A stretch of 64,000 nt of DNA from Leucaena leucocephala (GCA_037074615.1 CM073562.1:7611001-7675000); one strand, 5' to 3'. Shown: positions 38,761 through 51,523, counted from the stretch's first letter. The notes: generated from the sequence alone by a model not told the origin. Numbers and translations: made by a program.

Positions 38761-40473
38761 TGTTATATTCAATATTCAATTTTGTTTTGATGATGTCAAA
38801 AAGGAGTTAAAATAACAGTTGATCTAGTGCTAAAAAAGACATCAAAAGTGCTTGTATGTTCAAGAGTTTAAAAAAATGAAGTTACTCAAGTTAATCGATT
38901 AATTAGTCGATTAATGGTACTTAATCTATTAGTCAATTGATTAATGAGTATCAATTAATCGTTTAGTCAACCGATTAATGTAAATACAATGTTCTACGCA
39001 TCAAAAAAAATAAATTAATCAAATAGTTAATCGATTAGTGAGTGCCCATTAACCTTTTGATTGTTTGATTAATTTCATAAAATAGCTCTCTAGAATTGAA
39101 CAACCATATAATTAATCAATTGCCTATTCGATTAATTCTTTGAGAAAAGTTTTTCCTTCAAACAATAATAACTCCATTAATCAATTAATTTATATTAATA
39201 TATTAACTATTCGATTGATCAGTGGAGAATTCATTTTGTGAATTTCAAATTTGAAACCATTAATCGATTAGTTAATCAATTAATTTACATTAATAGATTA
39301 ATTATTCTGTTAATTAGTTTTGAAATAGCTTTATGCTTCAATTCTTCCAGAGACATTAATTGACTGGGTATTTATTAATTTATATTAATTAATCAATTAA
39401 TCGATTAACTTCATATATTTTAAATATCTTTCTCTACTTTCGATAAAAATGATTGAATCTTACACTGAGCTATATATGATTGTTTGAAGCATGAAATATG
39501 TCCTTTTTTTGCATCATTTTTCTTTATATATATTTTTGGGAAACTTACCCTATCAAATTATATTATATATGGTTGAATTTGCTAAACTATTAGATGCTCT
39601 AATTTTAGTTTCTCATATTAATTGAATTAATTGTAATTAATCAATTAGTTAATCGATTAATACGGTATATTTTTTTAAAAGTTTATCTAAACTTGTTTAA
39701 AACCTTGATCTTTAATAATGACTTTGTTATTAATGGTTTATATGCTTAATCGATGTCTTAATTACTGACAAATCTTTTATGGTTAAGTGTATTAAAAAAA
39801 GCTAAAGGATGAAATGATGAAGGTGGTAGCAATGTAAACTTCCTACTTTTGGCAAAGCATTAAATGCACACCTACTTGCCAACGACCTTCACCTTCACTC
39901 AAATGGTTACAAATCTAAGTCAAATGGCTATCAACCGAAGTAAATGCTATTTAAAGACATGACATTAATGAAGAAAAGAATAACAAGAACAGTTGATCAA
40001 CGACTTCTATATTCATTATATTCTCTGATATTCTTCGTTCTATAAACCAAAATTTATTGAGCTTAAGTGTTTGTTACCATATATACTCTTTGAGAGAGAT
40101 TGTGAAAAAAATATTTTCATTCTTTCTATTAACTTAAGAGATTGGTTCTCTAAAGTTGGGAATATTACCTTACTGGAAGTAAAGGGGAGTGATTGAGTGT
40201 ATCAATTGATGTACTGAGGTGTTAAGAGTCCATTCAAATTTTGGAGATAGTGAAAATCTTAGAAGGCCTCTGGAGTCTTAATGTAGGACGAGAGAATTGG
40301 TCTAAACTAGGATAAACTACTTGCATTGATTCTTCTAGCTTTAGGTGAAATCCTTCTTATCCTTATTTTATTTATTCAATAATATTATCATTGTCATTAA
40401 GCTTTTAAACTTACAATTCTTTTTAAAAATACCCAATTCACCTCCTCTTAGATGCATATGCCTTAGACTAACA
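38761..40473 (+). repeat. 3' LTR of element C
   Basis: 1.71 kb, TGTTATATTC .. CTTAGACTAACA (TGTTA/TAACA ends). The first half is dominated by TTAATCGATTAA palindromes (about 38890-39660). It contains the GATGATGTCAAAAAGG phrase shared with the segment just before the PPT of such elements. Confidence 0.65.
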
Positions 40474-40499
40474 ATTTTCACACCAAAATTTCCAGGATC

Positions 40500-40676
40500 A
40501 ATGTAAAGAATGTTTATCCATTTATACCGGCTATCAAAATGACTAGTCTAGAAATATAAAGTTTACATCTTGTAGAAAATCCATGATTTTCTACACCAGC
40601 TATATCTAGACCAAACCCAAATTTAGCCTTAAAAGCCTATTTTAACTAGTGTAAAAGGACCTTTTTCCCAGTAGTG
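40500..40676 (-). mobile_element. CACTA (En/Spm-like) transposon end
   Basis: Minus strand starts CACTACTGGGAAAAAGGTCC, followed by subterminal repeats such as ACACTAG and TTTCTAGA. CACTACT..GAAAAA is the standard CACTA terminus. The opposite end is not found in the window, and it is probably interrupted by element C at 40473. Confidence 0.6.
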
Positions 40677-40918
40677 TTAGTGAGCTAAAGATTTCAATAA
40701 AGGCTCCTTCAAAGAGATAACTCGAGGTTGTGGTTTGCTATAATCATTGGAAACTATAAATTTTATATTGAGTCTCCAAGGATTACAACAAACTAGTTCG
40801 ATCAAATCCAAATGTTCGACTCGCTATAGAAGAGTCTCCACTTAAGGAGGGGAGGGGCCAGAGGATGAATAAAAAGATCTCGCTTGCGTTTCACTATCTT
40901 AAATGACGAGGAGGAGGC

Positions 40919-42800
40919 TGTTGGAAATCGTGCCCTAGGGGCCAATCATTGTCTTATGAACATTATTGATTTATGAATTTATTAATTGTATTATCATATT
41001 ATTTGCATGTTTACTGTGATGACCATCCTTGGATAATTCATGATCTTATCCTAAATGTTCCTAGTCGGTCATCTATGTGGGAGCAAATATGAAATAAGAT
41101 CAGTATGACTTTGAAGATGTATAGAGATATAAATCAAAGTCATATGCACATGTAAGAGTACAAGGTGTTGGACCGACCCGCTATGAGAGAGCTGCATGGG
41201 TTACGTCATAAGCTTCTCTCATATACAAACTATGTCACTATGCCCTTTAATCTGAGATCATCATGGATTCCTACATGACAAACGCTCATCTTTGACTTAG
41301 TCAAAAGTCACTTTTGACCGAGTGATCATAAAGACTATATTCGGGCTTAGTGGTTTTTCATGTGGAGGAATGTGAATGGTTAAGATGGAATTTATCCCTC
41401 ACATTCGTAGAGAGATATTACTGGGCCCCTCGATGAGTGAGTCTGAGAAATGTATGGCCATACTATAATGGAAAGGTAGTTCCATTTCTATAGTCAGACT
41501 ACTCAGGGATCGAGAAAGTAACAGTTAGGAATAGGAGGATGACATTATCCATGCCTTATCTATGACCAAAATATCGCGTGACAGAAGGGACATGATATGG
41601 TTGTATAAAAGGTTACATCATTTAACAATCCGCTTATGATTTGGGTAGTCGTTATGTCTTGCTAGATACCGCTTGCGACTTGTGGGCCAATATAGCAAAT
41701 GGCCCACTGCCAACTTCATATGGGCCTACAGGGTCGCACACAAAATAGCCCAACACGAGCTATGATGTCCAGATTCATTGAATCTAAGACATGTCCAGAT
41801 TCAATGAATAATCCAGGGTGGATGTATATATTTATTTATATTTATATTCGTATATATATAAATTCGTATATCTATATTATATATAAGAGATATATGAGAT
41901 TTAATTTATAAGGATAAATTAAATATCTATCACGTTTGAATTTGAAATTTAAATTGATAGGATATCTCATATAAGAGATATTTATAAGATTTAATTTATA
42001 AGGATAAATTGAATCTCTATCACGTTTGAATTTGAAATTCAAATTGATAGGATATCTCATATAAGAGATATTTATAAGATTTAATTTATAAGGATAAATT
42101 GAATCTCTATCACGTTTGAATTTGAAATTCAAATTGATAGGATATCTCATATAAGAGATATTTATAAGATTTAATTTATAAGGATAAATTAAATCTCTAT
42201 CACTTTTGAATTTGAAATTCAAATTGATATGATATCTCAAATTTGATTTATGAGAATAAATCAAATATAGTTCAGTCTTATCTTTATTTTAAATTAAATA
42301 AATAGGTGAATTAAATATGTGGGCCAGATTTAATATAAATATTATTTATTTAATTAGTTTCTTATCAAATTATACAATATATGATATTGTATTAATTTCA
42401 GAATTAATATAATATTAATTTCAAAATCCAATTCGGTAGAGAAAAATGCATAGCATCCTACATATCTGATTTTATGAGCTACGTTTTAAAAACACATAGA
42501 ACACAGAAATACTGAAGGGAAATCTGCAAAAGGTATGCAGATAAGAAACTGCTGAAATAGAGACGGAGATGACGAATTCTTGAGAAAGCCCTGGAGGGAC
42601 AAGAGACGCTAGCACGACGTTCGTGATTGGAACGTTGTTCGTGTAGATACCAGTAGAAGAAGCCGACCTGAGTCGTCGACTTCTTGTGATCAAAAGGGAG
42701 CACGAGCCGCGGAGAGAAGTTGTGAACGTCTTGACCAGAAGCTGTGGAAGTTGGTGAGGAACACTGGGGGTAATGCTTCTTTCCACTTGACTTAAACACA
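40919..42800 (+). mobile_element. Copia-type LTR (solo or element end) with internal tandem repeats
   Basis: Starts TGTTGGAAATCGTGCCCTAG just after a purine-rich GACGAGGAGGAGGC, so it looks like a 3' LTR start after a PPT. It runs through the 90-bp repeat block to around 42790. The exact end and any primer site are not certain. The 40680-40918 stretch before it is presumably leftover internal sequence. No protein domain is readable. Confidence 0.45.
41886..42240. repeat. 90-bp tandem repeat, about four copies
   Basis: Units repeat with exact 90-bp spacing (TTTGAAATTY at 41941, 42031, 42121 and 42211). Each contains two inverted motifs: GAATTTGAAATTC and GATATCTCATATAAGAGATA. Because 90 is a multiple of three, the minus strand is open over 130 codons with a 30-residue repeat (MRYPINLNFKFKRDRD..). 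This is best read as a by-product of the repeat. Confidence 0.85.
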
Positions 42801-44856
42801 TATGGTAGATCCTGGTAAGGAATAGAAAAATTTTTAAGTTAATTTTCGCTGTGTGTCTTCCAATTCCTTTCAGAGGCTATAAAGAAAATGTACAAAAGAG
42901 AGTTAAGATGAGGAGCTTAAATAGAGAGTTAGGAGTGACTATTTTGAATCATCATTACTTATTGGAAGTTGGAAATGGGCAGTTAGCGCGCAAAGGTGTG
43001 ATTATTGCAAATATCGTGGTGGTTATCATGTGTGGAGACTAGAGGCAGATGAATCGTTCAGAAAGCTTTACTTGACAGGTTTTTAAAGAGAACCATCATG
43101 TAAGTTTTTAAATTTTGAAGAAGTAAAATATGACAACAATACTTGATAGTTTATTTTAGAATTGCCAAATATACATTCATGCGATCTCCGCCTCATCATA
43201 TTTGACGATGCTTCCTTTTAACCATTACGTATTAATCGTCATATATTGCAAAATCTATAGTAGTATCTCCCTTCCATTTTTTCCATCCTTGCTTCACTAG
43301 ATACTACTGCCAAGAACAATCTTAGTTTTCCTTTAACTAATTTTTTAAAAGCATCATCTAAGAAAACAAAGAAGTGAAAGTTCACAAATCTAAGCATACA
43401 AGAATCTCGCTAAAGCTTTTAGCTGACAAACAATTCATAAATCCTCAATAGGTTGATATTATGTGCAAAGGAAACTTAGATCAGCTTGTTCTCGTTGGGC
43501 TTGGTTCTTCTTCTAGAACTATCTCAAGCACCTTGAGAACATTCAAGAAAAAAAATGAAAGAGTTGAGGATAGTAAGGATGAGATGGGATTTTGGCTTTT
43601 TAATGACGGAGGAAGAGTTGTCCTCTCGTGGTTGAAATTCAGGATCAATGACGAGGCTTATAGGATCCTAAAATAGGAATCCGATCATGGAAGCCATGTA
43701 GTGCGGCTGAGGAAGACATGAGGAAGCTCTGGTAGTCGGTAGGAAAATAATGTGGGTGAAGGTGAAGAGCTGGGTGGCCATGTGTAACTAGATGGAGTAG
43801 GGGGTATGATAGCCAGGACATGGATACAAGTTGGACCCACCAAAACTTGGAGTAACAGACATTGCTTAATTTAACAAAAATGACAAAATTACTCCATTTT
43901 TAAAATAATTGTGTTTACTTTTGAACCCTTTAAAATTTAATGATCTCTATAAAAAAATATTGTTAAAATTATATTTTAGCTCCTTTAGCCTTTGTTTAGT
44001 TCAGGGAGGGAAGAGTAAAAAATGATAGGTGAGGATATAAATTTTATTTGGTTATAGAATAGGGTAGGGGAAAGGAAATTTGTTTTTTGGTTGAGAAGAA
44101 GAGAAAAAGTAAATTAATTAGAAATTGATAATAGATCTTTATTTTTTAGATTTTTTTTACAATATTTACATTAGAATTATTATTTTTTAAAACATAAATA
44201 TTAAAAAATATATTATATCATTTATATATGATAAAAATATTTTTATATGTACTTCAAAGTATGATTTCATTAATTTTAACATATTATCCTATTAATTTTA
44301 ATATATTTTTAAATACCTTAAAAATTAAGAAATTATAAAATATGAAAAAATGTTAACATTTGTTATTTGTTTTATAATGATAAGATATATAAATATATTT
44401 ATAATATATACATATAATTTTTTGTTAATATAGTACCTTAAAATATATATTTTTATATTAATTTTATACAAGTTCATACAAGAAAAAAATTCCTAATCAA
44501 AATAAGTAATCTATAATATATATTTAGTATAACTATTTTATCTGACAATAGTAAAAAATTATAATAAAAAAAGTAATGCTAATAGTAATATGTAATAGAA
44601 AAAATAATTTTAAGTTGAGAAAAATAATATTAGAATAATAAAAAAATATTATATATTTTTATATTAAAATAAAAATTTATCCCCTCCTAATTTTGAAAGG
44701 GAGGAGGAGGAGGAGAGAAAAGGAGCGGATAAATTTTAAACCTTCTCAACCCTATCTTTTTTTTCCAAACAAACACGCGTATACACAGGCCACTTCAAAA
44801 GCCGCAGCACCAAACAATGCGAGTAAAAAAAGGAGAGATGGAGTGAAGCAAGTCTC
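42801..44856. other. Intergenic DNA, no gene recognised
   Basis: Short frames at 42851-43042 and 43461-43676 show no family motif. 43980-44700 is highly AT-rich. The last 80 bp before 44857 form the probable proximal promoter of the uncoupling protein gene, but I cannot place a TATA box with confidence. Confidence 0.4.
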
Positions 44857-45071
44857 GTGATGGTCTGTGTCCCTGCTGACTCCCAATGTTCATATTCGGC
44901 ATTTCGCTCTCAGGCACAATTGGGCTTCAGATTCTTACACTCACCGCAGAAGCCATCAACGAAGTCTCATTGTTTGCCGTTTAATCGTATCCATTCAACT
45001 GCTCCAAGAGCTGAGATGAGGTATTTTTCCTTTAATGGGGTTCCTCGCCTGCTTCATGATAATCGGATTGA

Positions 45072-45086
45072 GGGGGGGGGGGGGGG
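45072..45086. repeat. G15 homopolymer near the UCP gene 5' end
   Basis: Fifteen consecutive G just downstream of a donor-like GAG/GTATTT at about 45018, so inside the presumed 5'-UTR intron of the uncoupling protein gene. A second run, G12, is at 46224-46235 in its coding intron. Confidence 0.85.
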
Positions 45087-45657
45087 AGAGCTTGAGTGCT
45101 CCTACATTCGTGGGTTCCTCTGAAATTTTTGTATGTTCTGTGAATTGAGGAATGAAGCTTCGATCGTGTGGTTTAAGTGGATTTGCTATAATCGTAAGAG
45201 AAATTTTTTATCGTCAAAATCTTTCATGTGACCGTGCTAAGGACTGTGGAGTATCTGTCAGATTTGCTTTCTTACAAAGATTTTATTCAATTTGTTTCTG
45301 GTATCTTTAAAATCCCTTGGATGATTTGGAATTTCTATATTCAAATTAACAAGTTCGATTTCTAAACCACTCTTACGGCAGGAGCTTTACATTATTTTTT
45401 GTTCATCCTTGATTATCACTGTGTATTCCTCTATGAAATAGACCCTGCTTAATCTCACGATAATTGTAGTATGTGGTGTAATGTAAGACAGCAACAGTAA
45501 ATAACAGCTTGCATATCATCAATGTGCAGGGATCATTGACGAAAAAATACATACTCTAATGCAAAACTATGAATCTTTGACAAGTTACTCAGTCTTCTAA
45601 GGTGGCCTCTTAAAATTTTCTTTTCTAGTGAATCATTAAGTTTTCTTGCAATTACTC

Positions 45658-47345
45658 ATGAAATCAGACTACAAGCCTGGTGGTGGTGGTGGTGGACATG
45701 ATAATGCTACAAAGATCTTAGTAACATCACTGTCAGCAGTGGTGGCTGAGACATCAACTTTCCCAATAGATTTGGTAAAGACTAGGCTCCAACTACATGG
45801 CGAGTCACTTTCCTTAAGTCAGCCTACCAATGCGTTTCGAGTAGCATTAGGTATCATTCGTGAACAAGGTCCTCTTGGCCTTTATAATGGCTTGTCTCCA
45901 GCAATTATTAGACACATGTTGTACACGCCGGTTCGAATTGTAGGGTATGAGAACCTGAGGAGTTTGATCTCTGCTGATAGTGGTTCACTCTCTCTCCCTA
46001 GCAAGGCTGTTGTTGGTGGAGTCTCTGGTGTTATGGCTCAGGTGAGTGCTACATGGCCTGGGTATCTTCACAGAATTCTCATTAATTCTGTCCTTTCTCG
46101 AATTGAATATTTGAAATTGGCCAATTTGTGTGCCTTTTATTAAGTTGAAAATATCAGATGTCTTTGTTTCATTGAACTACAGGAGCTCTAGCCATAATTG
46201 TGAAGAAGCAACTGGTGAAATTTGGGGGGGGGGGGAGAAGAAATTATGGGAGAAAAGAAGGTAGCAAGAATAAAACTTTGATATTTGTTGAATCTCTAAC
46301 TGTAGACTGCAAATTCTACAGCCAGTGGCTTAAAGGAAACCGTAAAATATATGCTCAAAATAAGGAAGGTAATAACAATAAAGAAAATTCTGATCCTAAG
46401 CCTTAACGTAAGGCAGAATCTTGACCCAAGGTTTAGGTCTGACATTGGTTTTCCTTTCCTGATATAGGCAATGCCATCAAAATTGAAAGGAAAAAATAGA
46501 AATGGAAGAGCTGGACATCTGCTGCGCTTTGATAAGGCTAATTGTTCCTTTTTATTTATTTCTTTTCTTTCCAGATCGATGCAATTAATGCGCATTAAAA
46601 ATTAAGGTTCTGCAAACTTAAGTAAAAAGAAGGAAGTGATTACACTTAACATGATGGTATAATGTTAGTGTAATAAATTTTCCACTGACCTTGTGATATT
46701 GGAGAAAATTATTATAACATTTGGTGAAGCCATAACTGCTCAGTTGCATGATATTTTTCTTGGCAAGTAATAGCATGCTATTATTTACTCTTAGTTTTAC
46801 AGGTCATAGCAAGCCCAGCTGATCTTGTGAAGGTGAGAATGCAATCAGATGGTCGTTTGGTGAGCCGAGGTCTTCAACCTCGCTATTCAGGTCCTTTTGA
46901 TGCTTTGAAGAAGATTATTCAATCAGAAGGATTTCTGGGACTTTGGAAGGGTGTTTTTCCTAATATCCAGAGAGCCTTCTTAGTAAACATGGGAGAATTG
47001 GCATGTTATGATCATGCTAAACAATTTATGATAAGAAATAAGATAGCTGAGGATAATGTTTATGCCCACACATTAGCTTCTATCATGTCAGGCCTCTGCG
47101 CGAGTACTTTAAGCTGTCCAGCTGATGTAGTGAAGACTAGAATGATGAATCAGGCAGCTAACAAGGAAGGTAAATTCTTGTATAGTAGCTCTTATGATTG
47201 CTTAGTAAAGACAGTTAAAGTTGAAGGGATAAGAGCATTTTGGAAAGGATTCTTTCCCACATGGGCTAGGCTTGGCCCTTGGCAATTTGTTTTCTGGGTT
47301 TCTTATGAGAAGTTGAGAAAAATTGCAGGGCTCTCCTCTTTCTGA
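45658..47345 (+). CDS. UCP3: Mitochondrial uncoupling protein, UCP3/PUMP3-like (two coding exons)
   Basis: Mitochondrial carrier of the inner membrane. Plant UCPs move anions and dissipate the proton gradient; the substrate of UCP3-type members is not settled. Coding exons are 45658-46041 and 46803-47345, joined at CAG/GTGAGT and TTTTACAG in phase 0, giving 308 residues, normal for the family. All three carrier repeats are present, with signatures PIDLVK (36-41), PADLVK (133-138) and PADVVK (234-239), followed by KTRLQ, KVRMQ and KTRMM. The C-terminus is WARLGPWQFVFWVSYEKLRKIAG. A glycine run near residues 8-13 is unusual. The ATG chosen is the first in frame. A non-coding first exon (about 44850-45018) spliced to about 45530 is likely but inferred. 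Frame and splice sites are intact, so it looks functional. Confidence 0.92.
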
Positions 47346-48734
47346 TTTGCGCCATGGCCAACCCATATTACAATTATTCAAAAAGCCGCTGAAGACGATA
47401 TCGATCAATTTGTTTGTTTTCCCTTTTCAAATGGACTTTTGCCAAAATCTCCAATTTATTGCTTCTCACAAATATTGCTTCAAAATTTCCTCAAAAGCAC
47501 ATTTGGGATGTGCAAAGTGCTATCCAAATGGACCTGACGCTTGTCTGTCATGTTACCAATTCTGTTGTTCAAGTATGGACAAATGGTGAAAATTGATTAT
47601 AGCTCATCCATACAGCACACTTTTACTGAATAATTTTTTGTTCTCAAGATGGCACTCATTCAAAATGGGATAATGTTCATAACTAGGTTTGCATTAATAA
47701 GGATGAATGCACCCTTTTTTCCTTTCTAACTTATGTATCATGTATTATTCTTCTTCCAAAAAAAAAAATTGGATGTTAGCAGAAGGCCTGTTGAACTAAG
47801 TATTCTCATGACATACGAATACTATTTTTTCCTTGAAAGTTAATCTTGTTCCTCTGTCAAAATGTTTAATATTAGTTTTTAAATGTAGGAAGATGTTAAT
47901 ACCCTAAAAGGTATTCGTTATCATAAGCTCATTCGATTGCTTAATGATTGTATGGTGTGTTAGCAAACATATTGTGAAAATGGGACTGAATTGGTCAAAA
48001 ACTAGTCAGAAATAACTTGATTTGTATTTCTATATCAAAAGTTGTTATGACTGCTTTGTTCTCCGTTTGTAGTTTAGTGCTTTGTCCACTGAGTTGTGAT
48101 GAATTGAATGTCAAAGTGAAGTTTTTTTTTACAAATTTTTTTTAAAATAGGTTAGGCTCACTCACGATCAAACGGCAAAGTGAAGCCTCTCTTCCTCTTA
48201 AGTGATACAAATATCAGGTAAGGCGAGCTGTCTATTTTTTTCAGGCGTAAATATAGGTATCTAAGAGTTAAGATGTTTCTTTAAGCGTCGCGATTAGAAC
48301 TACAATAAAATGATATTTCCTAGGGATCAAATATGCTCTAAATAATTGTATGTCTTACTCCTTTATTAGTTGAATTTTCTAGTTCATTCCATTAAAGAAA
48401 TTTGGTTGAACAATCTATTATGGCTCTGTCAATGATATTCACTTTGTAATTTTAACAAAGTCCTGATATAATATTTTGTTCCTTTTCAAAATAAAATGAA
48501 GATATTAAATTTTGTTGTGTTAAACCGTTGTTGGTCAATGGGTGTTCGTTTTGTGAAATTCAGTTGCTATATTGACGGTATCTCCATTTTTTCTCAATTT
48601 CTAATTTGGTATATGTATATTTTTCTATCCTAATTAAATCTTTTAAGTTTACCCTCACAATTAACCTTTGTAATCTTTTAATTTGGTATGATTGTATTAA
48701 AAGTGACGCCACTTTGCTTAATATAATCCGATAT

Positions 48735-49010
48735 TATTTTTTCTGGTCATAATTATAAAAGTTAGATAGAAGACTTGATTTGATCTTAATTATAAGACCT
48801 CTATACACTTTATATCTCAAAATTATAATTTTTCTCTTAAAATATCCTATATGATTATACATATTAAGAGAATTTCTATTAAGTATAGTTCAAAATATAC
48901 ATGATTAAATATGATATTTTAAAAAAATTAATATATAATTATTATAAATAAATAACTTCATTAATCTATTTAAATTAATTAAATAAATCTTATATTAAAA
49001 ATAAAAAATA
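48735..49010. mobile_element. MITE, family Y copy 2 (degenerate)
   Basis: Interior shares the order of motifs with 1605-1875: TATAAGACCTCTA, CCTATATGATTA, TTTCTATTAAG, and TCTTATATTAAA near the end. The termini are too decayed to fix exactly. Confidence 0.45.
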
Positions 49011-49784
49011 ATATATTACAGTAGTGTATTAAAAATGACGTTAGTTTGGTAAATCAGAAATACTCACGTACTTCTAAAGTGTCACCTCATTTATACTCTG
49101 AATAATTAAAATATAATTACTCAATTTATTTGATTTAAATTCTAGTTCGTACCCTCTATTTTCTTGAAAAAGAGAAAAAAATCCTAATAATTAGAATAAC
49201 AATAGATATAGATAAATTGTTGACAATAACAGTATATTTTGATTGGTTAGAATATAGATAAAATAATATTTTATAATTATGTAAATATTCTTTTGTTGAA
49301 TATAACTTTTTTTCATGGAAGGACAAAATGACATTAATTAATAACACTCTTACATAAAGCCAAAACACATAGATCATACAATATCGTTTAAAATATACGT
49401 TTAGTTCTTTATATTTATATTAAATTTTATTTTATTATATTAAATTTAAAATGTACTTTTAATATTTTAAACTCAACACAATTAACCTTACTAATAAAAA
49501 ATGTTGATTCAACAAATTTAAAATAATTATAAATTAAACATTGGTTGTGAAATTAAAATAGAAATATTATTTTAAAAAGATTAAAATATAAGCATGTTTT
49601 GTAAACGATTAATTATACAGTCTTCATTTTAAATTCACCAAGTCAATATTTTCTGTTAGTAGAGTTAAGGATTAAAAATATACTTTTTAAACTTAAGATA
49701 TTAAAATAAAACTTAATATAAATATAAAGGACCAAATGTATCCTTTTACTTACAATATTAGCAAAAATTCTTTAATAAGATTGA

Positions 49785-50285
49785 GTGTGTGTTTGGATAG
49801 ATTTTTAGAAAATGATTTATGGAAAAAAGAGAGAGCTTTTGGGTAGCTTTTGAAAAAAGGCTTTTAGAGAAGAGTTTATAAAAAAAATAATTCTGGATAA
49901 ATGAGTGTTTGGATAGTTATTACCAAAATGACTTTTGTAATTGAAAAATTATCAGAAAAGGTATATTTTATTAAAAATAGGAGAGATGAGAGAGGGTATA
50001 AAAAAGAGAGGAGAGAGGGGGAGATAAGAGATTGTGGAAAAGATAAAATAGAGATGAGAGATGAGAGAGGGTGTAAGAAAAAGTAAAAGTAAAATAGTAA
50101 TTGAGTAGTTCATAAGCTTTTTTACTATTCTAAAAGCTACTCTTATTAGTTTATCTGAAACTATAGTTTTGTCTAAAAACTCTCTTGGACAAATATGACA
50201 ATTTATTTTAAAATTTTTCTAAACTAAGGTTTGGGTCAAAAGCCCTTTGAAAACCATAGTTTGGGGGTTTCCCAAACACACCCTA
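49785..50285. mobile_element. PIF/Harbinger- or hAT-like MITE
   Basis: Left end GAGTGTGTGTTTGGATAG. The right end read inward is GGGTGTGTTTGGG, forming imperfect terminal inverted repeats about 500 bp apart. The interior has the AAAAGCTACTCTTATTAG phrase and AG-rich runs common in such MITEs. A TAA follows the right end, but a matching duplication on the left is not clear. Confidence 0.45.
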
Positions 50286-50930
50286 AGCAATCTATAATCA
50301 AATATAGGACTTTTTTCTAAAGTTTTTTTTGTACAAAATTTTAAAAAGGGGTTAGGCTCACTCACTTTATCTCTATCTAAGAGTAAAGCGAAATTTTCTT
50401 TCATCATAAGTAAAATTAATGTTAGGTAGAGCGAGTTGTCAATTTTTTTAAATTTAAATCTAAATATATAAAAAATATAATTTTTTTTTAAATACTGCGA
50501 CTAGTCTTTCTTCTTTCCAAGGTATTGATTACGTGGACTTGAACTCTGAGCAAAATCAATGTTAAAGGGAAAGCTAGACTATCCAATTTTACTTAAAACT
50601 ATCTAAATTTAAAATTTTCAATTTGTAATTACAAATTTGGCCAAAAAAATTTATAATTGCACAATTATTAACAGCAAAAATTTCACTATTTTTACAAACT
50701 TAATATGTTTAAGAATCTGCGGATCTAGAAATTCATTTTAGATAATTAAACCCTCAAACTGTCTTCTAAGAGCAAAATGATTTGTGCCAAAACAAAGAGG
50801 CCACGAAGAGGAGGCTTTGGACATGTAATGAATCTTGAAATACTATTTCCGCATCCCTTGGTCAGATCCATCCACATTGTTATTATTTGTTAAAGATTAA
50901 TTAAATTTTATAGATTTACAGTCTAAAATA

Positions 50931-51167
50931 CTCCCTCTAATTTTAATTATAAGAGTTAATTAATTTTTTTTGTAAATTAAAAAAATTAAATAAATCACTA
51001 AATTATGATCAAATATAATCTCTCAAGATAAATTTATATTATACACTCATCAATCTACCCAAATCAATAAATTATTTATTATATTATTTATAATTAATTG
51101 ATTTATTTGACTTTATTAATCTATTTAAAATTTTTTAACTATTTCATATAATTAGAACTAGAGGAAG
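50931..51167. mobile_element. Stowaway-like MITE, family X copy 2
   Basis: 237 bp flanked by TA at both ends. Left terminus is CTCCCTCTAATTTTAATTAT. Right terminus read inward is CTTCCTCTAGTTCTAATTAT. It ends about 40 bp before the LTR retrotransposon at 51209. Confidence 0.75.
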
Positions 51168-51208
51168 TAAGATGTTTTTGTAAAATCAATTTTTAAAGTG
51201 ATAAATAT

Positions 51209-51514
51209 TGTTAACAAGATTAATTGAAGAAGAATATCTTCATCTTCATTAACCATAGAGCAACATACTCATTACAATGATAATCTATTTAGGTTTACAC
51301 ATTAATCTACCATTACTTGAAGGAGATAAATCAATCTCACTTAGGGACTTTGAAAGGAGACCCAAGTTATCCTCTCCCTCACTATAGTGAGGGTTACACA
51401 ATCTCACACACTTTAACCTATAGATTATAATCCTTTATATAGAATTAGAATTATCTAGTAACTAAGTCATTAACACTAATCATTTTTAACTATTACTAAT
51501 TCAACATTCTAATA
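51209..51514 (-). repeat. 3' LTR of the gene-carrying element
   Basis: Minus strand TATTAGAATGTTGAATTAG .. CTTGTTAACA (first G of TG mutated). Contains TATATAAAGG as promoter-like TATA box. Pairs with 59594-59897. Confidence 0.85.
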
Positions 51515-51523
51515 CTCCTGCTC
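51515..51523 (-). other. Polypurine tract of the gene-carrying element
   Basis: Minus strand GAGCAGGAG directly before the LTR start, preceded by GTCAACTT, a Copia-like arrangement. Confidence 0.6.

Larger units (their letters stand above)
34910..40473 (+). mobile_element. Sirevirus-like Ty1/copia element C, 5'-truncated
   Basis: Plus-oriented: end of pol (34910-36069), palindrome spacer, env-like ORF (36863-38506), polypurine tract (38746-38760) and a complete 3' LTR (38761-40473). The 5' LTR, gag and integrase are absent. The order pol, env-like, PPT, LTR is that of Sireviruses. The downstream boundary is followed by ATTTT; the matching upstream duplication is lost. Confidence 0.65.
47346..51208. 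other. Intergenic DNA downstream of UCP gene
   Basis: The first few hundred bases are probably the 3' UTR. The remainder is AT-rich with three MITE-like elements (listed separately). No coding region recognised. Confidence 0.45.

Noticed and set aside
41872..42264. 130-codon minus frame with 30-residue repeats
   Set aside because: The tandem period is a multiple of three, so openness follows from the repeat; no family similarity and it sits in an LTR.
43461..43676. 71-codon plus frame
   Set aside because: No motif, no splice partners, and intergenic surroundings.
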